From assembly GCA_029204225.1 (NCBI GenBank), contig CM055097.1:50048600-50112599 (forward strand): 64,000 nt of DNA, read 5' to 3'. Source of the DNA: Diphasiastrum complanatum (lineage: Eukaryota; Streptophyta; Lycopodiopsida; Lycopodiales; Lycopodiaceae). Position 1 is the first letter of the stretch. Each line of letters starts with the position of its first letter. Under the pieces are notes generated by a model, which did no database searches, was not told the origin of the DNA, and worked only from the letters and a program-made list of their open reading frames with translations. Positions 23,997 to 35,124 of the stretch are shown piece after piece. A program made the position numbers and the translations under genes.

Positions 23997-24600
23997 TGTC
24001 AGAAATTGTGAACTCTTGCAACTTTGTCGCGAAGGTGATGAAGCGAAACAAAGCGAAGGTCGAAGGGCGAATATACTTCGAAGGTCGAACAGACCTCGAA
24101 GACCGGGAAACATGAAACGAAAGACACAAAACAAAACAAAACGAAGACGAAAAAAAATAATTCGCGTTGCCAACTGGCAGCTCAACAAGCGTGGTGTATT
24201 GTACTTCACACTCAGCTAAAAGAGTTAGCGATAACAGAGAATAACTAACTAGTTGATTATCGTTGACTTGTCTTGTAGTTATTTGTTTAAATGTCTTGTA
24301 GACTCCACACAGTGGAGATAAATACACATTTTTGATCAACACAAAAGAGACAATGGAGAGACGAAAAATAGAGAATATATCTGTGCATGAAAGTCTGCCA
24401 ACGAGTAAAACACATTGATTGAACTGAGCGTCAGGCCGCCAGTGAACGAGACACTGACCAACTCACTCGAATCTAAAAAACAGATAATACAATTTCTCTC
24501 TTCTCCATCTCATTGTTCTCGTCGTCTTGATTGATCGAATCTTTTATGTTTTGTGATCTGTAGTCGCTTGCTTAGGATCCTAAAGACTTCCGCAAAAGAA
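23997..24600 (+). repeat. Probable 3' LTR of copia element D
   Basis: Starts TGTCAGAAATTGTGAAC after the purine-rich CAAGAGAGAG. Contains a cluster of CGAAGGTCGAA/TTCGAAGG motifs (24028-24105) and a TATA-like AGATAAATACAC (about 24318). The right border is unclear; it ends before the gag fragment on the opposite strand at about 24612. Confidence 0.55.
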
Positions 24601-24900
24601 AACGAAACGAACATGAATCAGAATTGGATTTGCGACACTTGTCTCCTTTGTTTGATCCTTCTTAGTCCCTTGGTCTTCTTCTTGCCTTTGAATGAGAAAT
24701 TTGCCTTCTCATCTCCATCTTGCAATGATAAGGAACTCATCCTAGATTTTGCATGGAGCATCCTACACTCTTCAGCCACTAGCACACTATTATCAATTGA
24801 TGGCAAAGTGCCTTGGATGGAAAAAATTTGAACCAAATTGGAGAATTCATCTCCTAAGCCATTGAGGATCACTTGTACAAGCTCACCACGATGGAGAATT
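24600..24900 (-). pseudogene. Ty1/copia gag fragment, minus strand
   Basis: Minus-strand reading (24872-24618) gives ILNGLGDEFSNLVQIFSIQ, LPSIDNSVLVAEECRM and MSSLSLQDGDEKANFS, closely similar to the plus-strand gag at 58.7-58.9 kb (same LPSID, EECR/GECR and SSLSL-DGDEKA segments). A short orphan piece of the same family, inserted or left between element D and a gypsy remnant. Confidence 0.8.
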
Positions 24901-24904
24901 TGAC

Positions 24905-27290
24905 CTAGTTAGATTTTTTCAAGACTTTGATAATGCACGTCGCTTCTATGGAGACACTTCTGAAACTGAAAAGCTCCGATTATTTCCTATGGTCCCCTCC
25001 ATGGAACCACCAAAGAGTGGTATCTCAATTTGGAAACTCCTGATCTCACTTGTTTTAAACCATCCAAACTGACTCAAAGCCCATTCATCCAAATAACACA
25101 TATCAAGATGCATCGTGAAGAGTCCATTAGGAGCTACATTGAGTGTTTTAAACGTCTCAAGGTAGAATGTGTTGATGAAAATATCACCGAACGTATGGCC
25201 ATCAAATTGTTCCTAGTTGGACTCCCTAAAAATATCCTTCGAGAACTAAAACCAGTTGATCTTTATGATCAACTTAAGGATGTAATGACTGATGTCATCC
25301 ACGAAGAAGACGAGGGGTCTGATGACGACTTCGATAACCGTGAAAAAAAAAAAAAAAAAAATCCAAGAATCTCGAACGTCTTAATCATCCGAAGCTTGAG
25401 AAGACCGCTCAATCTTCAGAAATCCTACATCAAATTGAAACTTGGTAGAAGGCTCAACAAACCCACATGGACAAACTAACTGCTAATTTCCAGAGAGCTA
25501 TGAAACATATAGTTGATAATCATTTCCAGCAAGTAAAAATGTTTGGTGTCCTATCTGTTCGCAGAATCACACTGCTAATGAGTGCCCCCAACTGAAAACT
25601 CATTTCCCATCAGCACCCAGACCCATGTATTGGCTTTACCACCCCTACAATCCAAAACAACTCATGCCATAGCCAGGAGTGTATCAACCACGACCAATTG
25701 CACCAACTCAATTTCAACCACGCCAACAGTTTGTCGTTAATCAACCCGTTCCACAACCAGCTGTACATTTTATTGATCCAAATTCCATAGATCCAGCAAC
25801 TTATTATGTGGAAGACACTACTCAACCAAGATACTCCACCAAGATACTCCTCTAAATCAGTGGTATATTATCCGTATGATCCTAATACTCACGTGATTGA
25901 TCCCAATGCCCCGGTCTACGATCCAAACCAAGCTATGTTTGCAACGCAACAATTTCCCACAATACGCGGATGTTTTATCTGTGCAAGTAAACATCCTAGT
26001 ATTCGCTGCCCAAAAAAACTTCATTTTGTGCCATTGAACATCATGTTAAGGATTGCCCTTCACGATCTAAATCGGCTACTCCGGTCTAGTCTGTGCAAGT
26101 AGAAACTCTGCCAACATGGGTTCTGACTCGTGCACAAATCCAATGCCAAGCCCCTACCATTGCACTTAGCAAACCCAGCAGCACACCATACCTCTGAGTG
26201 AAGGGTCTATGCCCATTGTGTATCCTCAACCATCAGAAAAAATCTGGTTGCATCACAAATACCGTCAATAACTTCAAAATGCAGACCAAGCCTCTTCTAG
26301 CTCCTATAAAGTACCTCTCATGTCTTTCGAGAATAAAATCCTTGAAGCCACTAAAGTGTGGGGTGATCTGTTACAAGCTAATGCCACCCTTCCCTTCCAC
26401 GTTTTATAGAAGCATGCGGATCAATGGAAACAACAACTCCAACCCACCGAAACCACCACCCCTGACGAGCTACCTGAAATGCCATTACACCTAACCAATC
26501 CGCTCAGTGAAAGAGGCAATATCAAGATTCCAGCTACTCATCGCCAATCCCGAGAAGTTTTAGCTATGTTAAATGGTGGCTCAGGTGTCAATATCATCTC
26601 CACGTTTCTCATGTTGGAATGGAACCCGAGCGACAAACTCACCAAACCCACTTGTCAGCTCAAGATGGCTGATCAAAGCGTGGTCTGACCTATAGGATTT
26701 TTCCCACAAATTCTGATCAAATTAGGAGGCCTGAAATTCACCATAGACCTGGTTGTACTCGATCTAGTAATGCCTATTCCTCTGAGTTACTGCTTGGTCA
26801 ACCATGGCTCACCAATGCAAAGGTCGTTCATGACTGGAACAAAGGGAGAGTCATGTTTGGTAATAGAGAGACTTCTGTTACCATTGATTCATCTGAAAAC
26901 TCAAACCAACATGATTCCATGACAATAATTCGTCTACTACCAATTTTGTGTTTGAGCCATACCAATCCACCCAAAAGAAACGTCATTATGTTGAATCTAC
27001 TGATATTATAAACTGGAGCCACAGTCTAGCTACGATTCATTGTGTGAATGCTGATGATTGTGCTCAAAATTAGGATGATTGGCTGCTAAAGAACAACCTC
27101 CTGATCTAGACACACCTATCATTAATATCAATTTTATTGATATTAAACCACACAATGATGAATTGTTAAACGTTGCCAAGCTACCGACTGATGCATCAGT
27201 ATTGCTGTATGTAGATCTAGCTCAAATAAATCGAGAGATTAAGTTTGTTCTATTTGTATTACTATTAACATGTCTCATTTTGGTAGCTCT
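24905..27290 (+). pseudogene. Ty3/gypsy gag-protease remnant
   Basis: Gag blocks: FFQDFDNARRFYGDTSETEKLRLFPM near 24915, then an open frame 25030-25479 (KLTQSPFIQITHIKMHREESIRSYIECFKRLKVEC, MAIKLFLVGLPKN), matching the retrotrans_gag type domain. An A-rich run at 25345-25360 coincides with frame loss. About 25770-25830 reads IDPNSIDPATYYVEDT, and a Cys cluster near 25970 (CFICASKHPSIRC) is a degenerate zinc knuckle. The aspartic protease (26479-26688) reads AMLNGGSGVNIIS: the catalytic Asp of the D-S/T-G type loop is replaced by Asn. Sequence to about 27290 is decayed protease/linker. RT and integrase are missing. The gag relates to the one at 39.1 kb. Confidence 0.8.
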
Positions 27291-30200
27291 TCGTCTTCAT
27301 CCTCCAACGAAGTAGAATCATTGACAAGTTCAATGGATCTAGCTTCTATATCTGGAAGTTAAAACTCCAGATGATGCTGATATATAGAGATCTTTGGGAT
27401 GTAGTAGAAGGTTCTGACCTCAAACTAGAAGATGGTGATCAAGCAAAGGCGTGGAAGATCAAATATCAGGAAGTCTTAGCATGTATCACACTCAATCTGG
27501 CCGACTCCCAAATATTCCATGTTATCACATGCAAAACCTCTAAGGAAGCACTGGATTTATTAACAAATCTCTATGAGACTCATGATGTAACCACTAGGTT
27601 GCACCTTAGAAGGAAGTTCTTTACTCTTAGCATGTCTGATTCTATTGCCATCACTTCTCACATCAACAGCTTCAAATCTTTAATGGATCAATTATCAGCT
27701 AAAGGATGTGCTATTCAAGATGAAGATTCCCTTATGGTCTTGTTTTCTTCTCTTCCAAAGTTGTATGAACACTTTGTGGTGATGATCTCCACACAACCTG
27801 GCCTCACTCTTCAAAAGGTGATCGGTCATCTTTTTCAAGAAGAAATATGGAGAAAGACCTCTCCATCAAAGACAAATCCATGGCCTTGTACACCAAGAAG
27901 AAAGACTATTCCAAGGGCAAGAATCAGGTGCAGTAGCCGAAGCCTCACGCTCAAGGTGAGAATAGTGGATTGTGCAAGAAGCTCTTCTGCAGGTATTGCA
28001 AGAGAGCCAAACATGACATTAAATAGTGTCGTATTCGCATCTACAACGAGGCAAAGAAGCAACAACAACAGCAGCTAGACTCCTCCAATGCAGCGGAATT
28101 CAAGGACATAATACACACCTGTTAATGGCTTACAATAGTGGCAACGAAGACCATGATAGCTGGTACCTGGACAACGGTGCTACCCAACACATGACCTCTT
28201 GCAATGAATGGTTTACCAAGTATGCAGCTTACAATAGAGATCAATTCATCTATCTCAGAAATTCAAGCACCATAAGCGTGGAAGGCAAAGGGACAGTCAA
28301 GATCGCGTTCAAAAACGATTTTTCTATTTATGTCACCAATGTTCTTCACGTACCTCAATTGTCAAAGAATCTGTTATCGATTTCTAAGATGCCTGATGAG
28401 GGCTACATTGTTACTTTCTCATCTGAGCAGTGTACAATCTTCGATGAAGATACTACTCCGACTACATGCACTAGAGTCGAAAATCTTTATGTACTCTCTA
28501 ATTCAGTTGCATTAGCTAGTATCTCTAATGAAAATGTAAACAATAATGCTATTATGTGGTGTGGTCGATTTGGACATGCGAATACAAGATCACTTTCCTA
28601 TATGCGTTGTAATAATTTAGTTGATGGATTTCATTTCCCTTCTTCATTATATATGAAATCTTTCTTTTGTAAATCATGCATCTATGGGAAGCACTCTAGA
28701 AACAAGTTTCCCAAATTGCATTCCATCAAAACAAAGCATGTATTGGATCTTGTACGTAGCGATCTTTGTGGTCCAATGCCAACTCCGTGCTTAGGAGATG
28801 CAATCTATTTTATCACTTTTATAGATGATTATTCTAGATGGTCTACACTCATGTTCATTAAGCACAAATCTGAAGCCTGTGAATGCTTCAAGAGATTCAA
28901 GGCCATGGTTGAGACACAAATGTCTACAAAAGTGAAAGCACTCCAAACTGATGGCGACGACGAATACCTCTCTAACGAGATGTCCGACTACCTGGCCGAA
29001 CATGGTATTAGAATATAGTTCACCACTTCCTATTCACCTCAACAGAACCAGATTGTAGAAAGGAAGAATCAAACTCTTCTCAACTCAGCCAGATCCATGC
29101 TACCCCATCCACATCTATCTGCGAAATTTTGGGCAAAAGCTACTCCCACAGCCTATTACGTGCAGAATAGATCAATCACCAGAGCCGTCAACAACAAAAC
29201 TTCTTATGAAGTTTGGCATGGACACAAGCCTAGTGTCAGCCATTTAAAAATCTTTGGTTATGTATGTTTTGTTCACGTTCCTAAACAACTTAAGAAGAAG
29301 CTGGATCATAGGACAAATAGATGTATTTTCATTGCCTATCCTAATGAATATAAAGTTGACAAAGTTTATGATCCATTCACCAATGTAGTATTTGTCTCTA
29401 GGGATGTAATCTTTCAAGAACATACATACTATAAGTTTAAATAGCCATCGATAAACGATGCTATGTCATTTCATCCTATTTTACGTAGCATGGAATCTTC
29501 CAACGATAATGTTTTTTCTACAGCCTGCAGCTACAACTATAGAAGCCGAGTAGCCGACACTACCTGTCACCAGACCAGACAAAGCTAGCTCGAGTAGATC
29601 TGGAGAAATTCAAGAAGAAGCACCATCACATCTCGGTCAACCAAATGTTCGCAGATCCTCAAGGACTCGGACAGTTCCTGAGAGGTATACACCTCAATCA
29701 TTCTGGACTTTATCAGAAGAACCAAAGACCATAGCTAAAGCAATTAACTCCAAGGATGCCGTGAAGTGGCAAGAAGCTATGAAAAGTGAGTATAACTCAC
29801 TTTTGATGAACCAGAGAAATGGGCCGCAAGAGCATGGTTCGATAGAATCAACTCTTATCTCATTCAATTGGGATTTGCAAGCAATTCAGCTGACTGTAAT
29901 GTTTATTCGAAGCATATAGGCCCCGGTTCAGTTCACATAGCTCTTTACGTAGATGATGCATTTATTTTGTCTAACGACACTTTTCGACTGCACATTATTA
30001 AGGGTGATCTATCAAAGGAATTTGACATGACTGATCTGGCTGTCCATTCTTTGCTAGGAATTCACATTACTAGAAATAGACTTCAAAAGAAGATCTATCT
30101 TAGCCAACAGGCTTATCTAAAAGGCATTTTAGAAAATTTTCATATGTCTAATTGCAAACCAATCGATACTCCAATTGACTAAACCTATTTGTGCTGATTC

Positions 30201-30920
30201 TGATAGTGAAGTACTCGACATAGCGAAGTACCCTAATCATTCACTAATAGGATCTTTGATGTATGCAATGTTGTGTACTAGACCAAATTTAGCATACACT
30301 GTTAGCACGTTAAGTCAATTCATGTCTAATCCTAGGATCTTTCATTGGAAAGTATTAAAGAGAGTGATGAGATATATTCAGGGAAGTTTAGATCACATTT
30401 TATGTTATGATGGAAATGTTATCAACCCACTCAACCTGCGAGGCTACTCCGACTTAGATTGGGGAGAAACAGTCTCTACCAGAAAATCTACCTCCGGGTT
30501 CTGTTTCTATCTGGGAGGGGGACCGATTTCGTGGAACTCAAGGAAGCAGAAACCAGTTGCGCTTTCTTCGACTGAGGTAGAGTACATCGCAGCATGTCAA
30601 GCTTCAAAAGAAGATGTATGGATCAGGTTATTAATTCACGACTTACATCACACTCAGTTCAATGCTACCACCATTCTGTGTAACAAGTTGAGCAGTATTT
30701 TATTGTCGTTGAATCCTAGATTTTATGGCAAATCTAAGCACATAAAAATCCAGTATCATTTCATTCGGGAGAAAGTTTTCTCAGGGCAAGTGATCTTTCA
30801 ATATTGCTCCACAACAGAAATGGTCGTAGACATATTCACCAAAGCGCTTCCCAGAATCAAGTATCAGAAGTTCTTCAACATGCTGAACCTGATGAAGATA
30901 CCAAGGCACCAACCGTGACC
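27290..30920 (+). pseudogene. Ty1/copia element B, long but broken gag-pol
   Basis: Gag at about 27325-28060 (LKLQMMLIYRDLWDVV, UBN2 domain, zinc knuckle CRYCKRAKHDIK with its last Cys out of place near 27985), protease with WYLDNGATQHM (28161), where Ser of the DSG-type loop is Asn, pre-integrase zinc finger (GHANTRSLS, FCKSC) and integrase core (DLCGP, FIDDYSRW, LQTDGDDEYLS) to a stop at 29018, continuing to 29444. The N-terminal third of RT is missing: EAMKSEYNSLLMNQ at about 29775-29815 runs into AWFDRINSYLIQLGF. RT resumes with ALYVDDAFIL, then RNase H (SSTEVEYIAACQ, KHIKIQYHFIREKV, TKALP) to 30918. No 5' LTR or primer site precedes gag; gypsy sequence abuts it. Confidence 0.9.
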
Positions 30921-31164
30921 TTAAGGGGGACTGTTGGAAATTAAGTCCACAGTTGTGTTCTTGGTGAATACCAGTTTTTATTTCAAGATTCTTCCTGCAC
31001 GTTTACTGATCTTTGATCTAGGATTAGGTGGAACCTTTTGGGTTATATGTCTGCTCATCTGATACCTGCAAGAATCTCAACTTAGACAACCAAACTATTT
31101 GAAGAATGACGACATCGGGCTTCCAGCTGATCTCCAGCAAAGGGTAACCAATCCTATTATTCTC
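30921..31164 (+). repeat. Polypurine tract and partial 3' LTR of element B
   Basis: TTAAGGGGGA (30921-30930) is a clear polypurine tract right after RNase H. The LTR then starts TGTTGGAAATTAAG at 30932. It appears to end near 31164, where an unrelated RNase H fragment begins, so the LTR is likely truncated. Confidence 0.65.
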
Positions 31165-31236
31165 TACGTTCAGTCGTAAGAAAACCTTTATTGCTCTTTC
31201 ATCTACAGAAGCAGAGTATATTGTTGCATGCTTCTA
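31165..31236 (+). pseudogene. Tiny copia RNase H fragment, plus strand
   Basis: Reads RKKTFIALSSTEAEYIVACF then stop, the RNase H motif of copia elements (K-x-ALSSTEAEY). It meets a minus-strand integrase fragment within a few bases, and so marks one side of a rearrangement junction. Confidence 0.75.
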
Positions 31237-33010
31237 GCCTAATGGCTTTTGCACATTCACACAAAGTTCTATTTTTTCTCTCAGCAACTCCATTTTGCTG
31301 AGGAGTATAAGAACAAGAAAATTTTCTTTCTATTTTCTCTTTCTCACAAAAGTCTTTGAACTTATTAGAGGTATATTCACCTCCACTATCACTTCTCAAA
31401 GCTTTCAACTTGAAAGTAAACTGCTTTTCTACATAATCTTTGAAAGTAAGGAAAACGTCATAAACCATGGCTTTAGAAGATAACATATAGATCCAAGAAT
31501 ATCTTGTATAATCATCTACAAAAGAAACAAAGCAATTTGCTCCTCCTTTGCTTTTGGTTGAAGAGAAATGAACATCAGAGTGCACGAGTTCAAATGGATG
31601 CTGTGTTTTGATACTTGATCTTGGAAAAGGTCTTCTATGTAAGCTTCACAAGGTTGAAGCTCCTTTGACAGTGTCTTTGGTAGTCCAACAACTTTTCCTT
31701 GACCATAGATTTCATGGCTTTGAAATTGAAATGTCCCAATCTCTTATGCCACAGATCCTCCTGATGAACCTTGGTCTCATAAGCAATATATGAAATGTTA
31801 GCACTCTCCCTAGAATCTAGTTTGTACAACTTTCCAATTTTAGATCCTCTAGCAATAACTTCATTTTCTCTCAAGATTATACATTTGTCAACATGAAACT
31901 TGACATCCAATCCACTATCAAACAACTGTCCTACACTAATGAGATTCTTGGTTAGTCTAGGTACATAAAGTACATCATGCAAACAAAAAGATTTTGATGA
32001 TGATGCATGCAGTGGAATACTACCTATTCCTTCAATTCTACACTCAACATCATTAGCAGTATAGATTGATCTTTTTGCACCTAGATATGGCATGAGACTT
32101 GCGAAAGAGTTTCTAGAACTAGACATATGGGAACTAGCCCCACTATCTATCCACCAGATTTCTTCATTCTTGAAAGGAAAAGATGAAAAGCTAGACATCA
32201 TTAAAGAATCCTCTCTTTCACTCTCAACACCCTCATAGTACTCTTCCTCATTAGTAAGGTTAGCTTGCTTGGATTGGTTCTTCTTCTTGAAATAGTTTGA
32301 TGCATAGTGGCCCTTCTTGCCACAAAAGAAACATTTGATCTTTTATAGCTTTTTCTTGCCACTAGATGTTGCAACTTGTGAGGGTTGATCCTCACTACCT
32401 TCTTTGGCTTTGTCCTTCTTGAAGTGTTGTTAAACTTTGCCCTTGTCTCTTAACTTGTCCTTGGTGAAGAGTGCTTTGTCATCTCCACCATCCTTCACTG
32501 AAAGTCTGTTGATCCTCAGCATCTTCTTCTCTTGTCTACTTTCTTCAGCAACATAAGTCTGCACAATATTGTCATACTCATCTCTAAGTCCATTAAGGAC
32601 TACTTGAACAAGTTCAATGTTCTTAAGAGCATCACCAATACCAGCTAACTCTTGATAAAGATCCTTTACTCTCATTACATAAGATGAAGCACTCTCATCT
32701 ACTCTCTGATAACTTAGAAAAATTTGATTTCTAAGTGTAAGCAATCTAGAAGTATTCTTAATTTCATAGATTGTTTTGAGAGTGTCCCAAGCCTCCTTGG
32801 CAGTGGTGCATGTACTGATCTCTCTTAACACTTCAGTTGTCACATTCATTTTTATGAAATGAAGAGCAATTCTGGTTCTTTTATTGAATGCTGCAGCTTC
32901 ATTAGGTGTTGTAGGTTCTTCTTCAGCTCCACTTACAATGTCCATTACATCCTATAGAATCAATAATGATTCCATTCTAATCTTCCACATTGCATAATTG
33001 GAAGATGTTA
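31230..33010 (-). pseudogene. Ty1/copia element E, gag-protease-integrase half
   Basis: Minus-strand order: gag at about 32998-32430 (MWKIRMESLL, stop, VMDIVSGAEEEP, CTTAKEAWDTLKTIYE, ELVQVVLNGLRDEYDNIVQ), zinc knuckle region near 32340 (CFFCGKKGHYASNYFKK-like, degenerate), protease WWIDSGASSHM (about 32147) with intact DSG, then LWHKRLGHFNFKAM and integrase core FVDDYTRYSW, LRSDSGGEYTS, NGVAERKNRTLCECAKAIRLE. Reading stops there at about 31236, in the middle of the integrase. The downstream half with a matching LTR lies on the plus strand at 42.0 kb. A few stops and frame changes are present. Confidence 0.9.
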
Positions 33011-33815
33011 ATCTCTCACTATGCTCCAAGAAATGTGAACCAGATGAAGACATATTCACTTCGAGAAATTCTAGTAATGACAAAGATGGAGTTGAAAATG
33101 TTGCTTGCTATCTCAACCTAGGATCTAACACTTATAATGTTGATCCAACCTATGAAATCCAGCAACAGAATATGAGATCCAGCTCACAACTGAAAAAATC
33201 AATCTATCTTGAAGTTGGATCTAGCTTCTATCAAAGAAATGAAGCACATGCAAGTATGAAGTCTATCTCTCCCACGAGTTTCAAAGAATTGATGAACTCA
33301 CTAGGAACTTACTTTCAACTCAAACACAATAATTTGTGTGAAATGAAAAGTCTAAGACCTCACAAAACTCACTTTTATCCAATTCTACTTGATTGATAAT
33401 GAAAATTGAAAATATTGGTGGAAAGAACTGATGTGTGCTCACTTTGGCATGTCACACGAGATGAGTACTCTCCCTATCTCTTTGATTGTCTAAACCTCTT
33501 CTGAAAAGAAATCAAATTGATTTAGAAACTCGAGCAACAAATCTACTCTTCAATACCTATCAAATAAACTATAGAACATCAAATTTGGATCATTCCTTGA
33601 GAAGTAGCACTCAAACAAAGAGGGCTGATTTCACACGTGTGAGCTGTCTGTCCGTACAGGGCTCAGCTGGAGCAGATCAGACTTGATTTGATCTACTTAT
33701 GATCCACAAATGGCTTGTTTGTCAGCGAGTTTGGATTCCTCTCCCAAATCTGAGTTCCTGCAAGCAAAAGCACTTATGTTCTGATGTATACACCCTCACC
33801 ACTACAAAGCATGAA

Positions 33816-33827
33816 GCTTTGATACCA
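33816..33827 (-). promoter_or_regulatory. Primer binding site of copia element E
   Basis: Minus strand TGGTATCAAAGC, complementary to the initiator tRNA-Met 3' end with one change, directly abutting the LTR end (ACTTCACA on the minus strand). Confidence 0.85.
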
Positions 33828-34361
33828 TGTGAAGTTTTTAGCACGTGTGAACTTCACCGCACACCTTACATGATCTTTATGAGGTGTTGTGATTGCACAA
33901 GATTGATCAATGAACAGATTACTTGAAAAAGCTAAGGCAAGAGCACAATGGCATACATCAGACTGAAAAAACTAACTTCTTACTATGAGAAATGGATATC
34001 GGAAATTATTCTAGGTGCTCACTATGGGAAAAACAACCTGCTCTCGGGTAGAGAGAGAAAATCAAGCCATAAACTCGGGTAGAGAGAGAATGAGCCCAAA
34101 ACACCAAAATCTCAACATTCACAATATGGCAAAACATGCCAAAGTTTCCCTACATCAAAGAGGCTCGAATTCCTACATTGGAGTTGCATGGAAAGTCCAC
34201 TTTACTTAGTTATCTCAACTACCAAGGATTCACATGTAAAACTGCATGCATGGATATTGCATGTACTGCATGTCAGCTCTCAAAATAACCTAGACATGTG
34301 TAGATCATGAAAACTACTTTGCATGTTGCATGCACTGATTGCATGTTGCTTGCATGCACTC
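33828..34361 (-). repeat. 5' LTR of copia element E, truncated
   Basis: Reverse-complement copy of 43615-44145: both contain the CTCTCTACCCGAG repeat, several GCATGCA-type motifs and the terminal AAACTTCACA. Roughly the first 190 bp of the LTR are missing, because gypsy LTR sequence begins at 34362. Confidence 0.9.
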
Positions 34362-35109
34362 TGATATGGGCGTTTAGTTCACAAAGTATAATATCGGCAT
34401 ATGTAGCTCCTATCGTGGCATGTGTATTGTAAGCCCACGAGAATGTAGTCCTCTTGTCTCGGCATGTTGTATAAATGCGAGAAAGAGGCAGTGAACTCTA
34501 GGATCTAACCTTTAAACTTGGGCCTTTACGACATAATTGTAAGGGTTTAAGTTTAGTTAGTTCTAGACTTAAGAATATTGCAAATGATTCTAGTTTTACA
34601 GCTTAAACTAGAATATTCGGCCTTTTGGAAAGGCCATCTTTGACGGGCCCTTTGCCTATAACTATGAGTGAGGGCCTCCAAAGAAGAGGAGAGTTCATTT
34701 GTGTGCGATCTTGTTCCTAAAAGTTGGATCTTCCCATTTTGCCTCTTTGTTCTCCCGTTGTGAGTGTGCTTTCTTCCTCACATCGTATGTATCATATGAA
34801 CGAATCACTGCCAAGTTAATTAGATTGCAGGTAGGACGACCACCTTTGTCTAGAAGGTAGGCCTTAGAGTAAGGGTTGGGATTAGGGTTTTATCTTTTAG
34901 GTTAGATCTTGTGTTGTAGCTAGAAAACAAAAGAGAAAGAGAAAGAGAGTGAATCTTACCCTCAGAATACTCACCACCATGCTCATTGCCTATCCTTCTC
35001 GCATCCTTGCCTTGCTAGATGGGAATAGCCTTAGTATAGACTAGTTGGGAGACTGCCATAGTCATGCTAGATGGAGCCATAGCCGACGGAGGATGCTGAA
35101 AATACAACA
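34362..35109 (+). repeat. 5' LTR of gypsy-like element G (start missing)
   Basis: Matches the partial 3' LTR at 41837-42035 (ATATGGGC, TCTCGGCATGTTGTATAAA, ACGACATAATTGTAAGGG). It ends ACAACA one base before a primer binding site. About 50 bp present at the start of the other LTR copy are absent here. Contains a TATA-like TTGTATAAATG near 34467. Confidence 0.85.
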
Positions 35110-35110
35110 T

Positions 35111-35124
35111 TGGCGCCGTTGCCG
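35111..35124 (+). promoter_or_regulatory. Primer binding site of element G (tRNA-Asp type)
   Basis: TGGCGCCGTTGCCG, the standard primer binding site of many plant Ty3/gypsy elements, complementary to the 3' end of tRNA-Asp. It follows the LTR after one base. Confidence 0.85.

Noticed and set aside
33000-33700. Plus-strand open frames of 132 and 66 codons
   Set aside because: They lie antisense in the leader and gag start of copia element E and show no domain.
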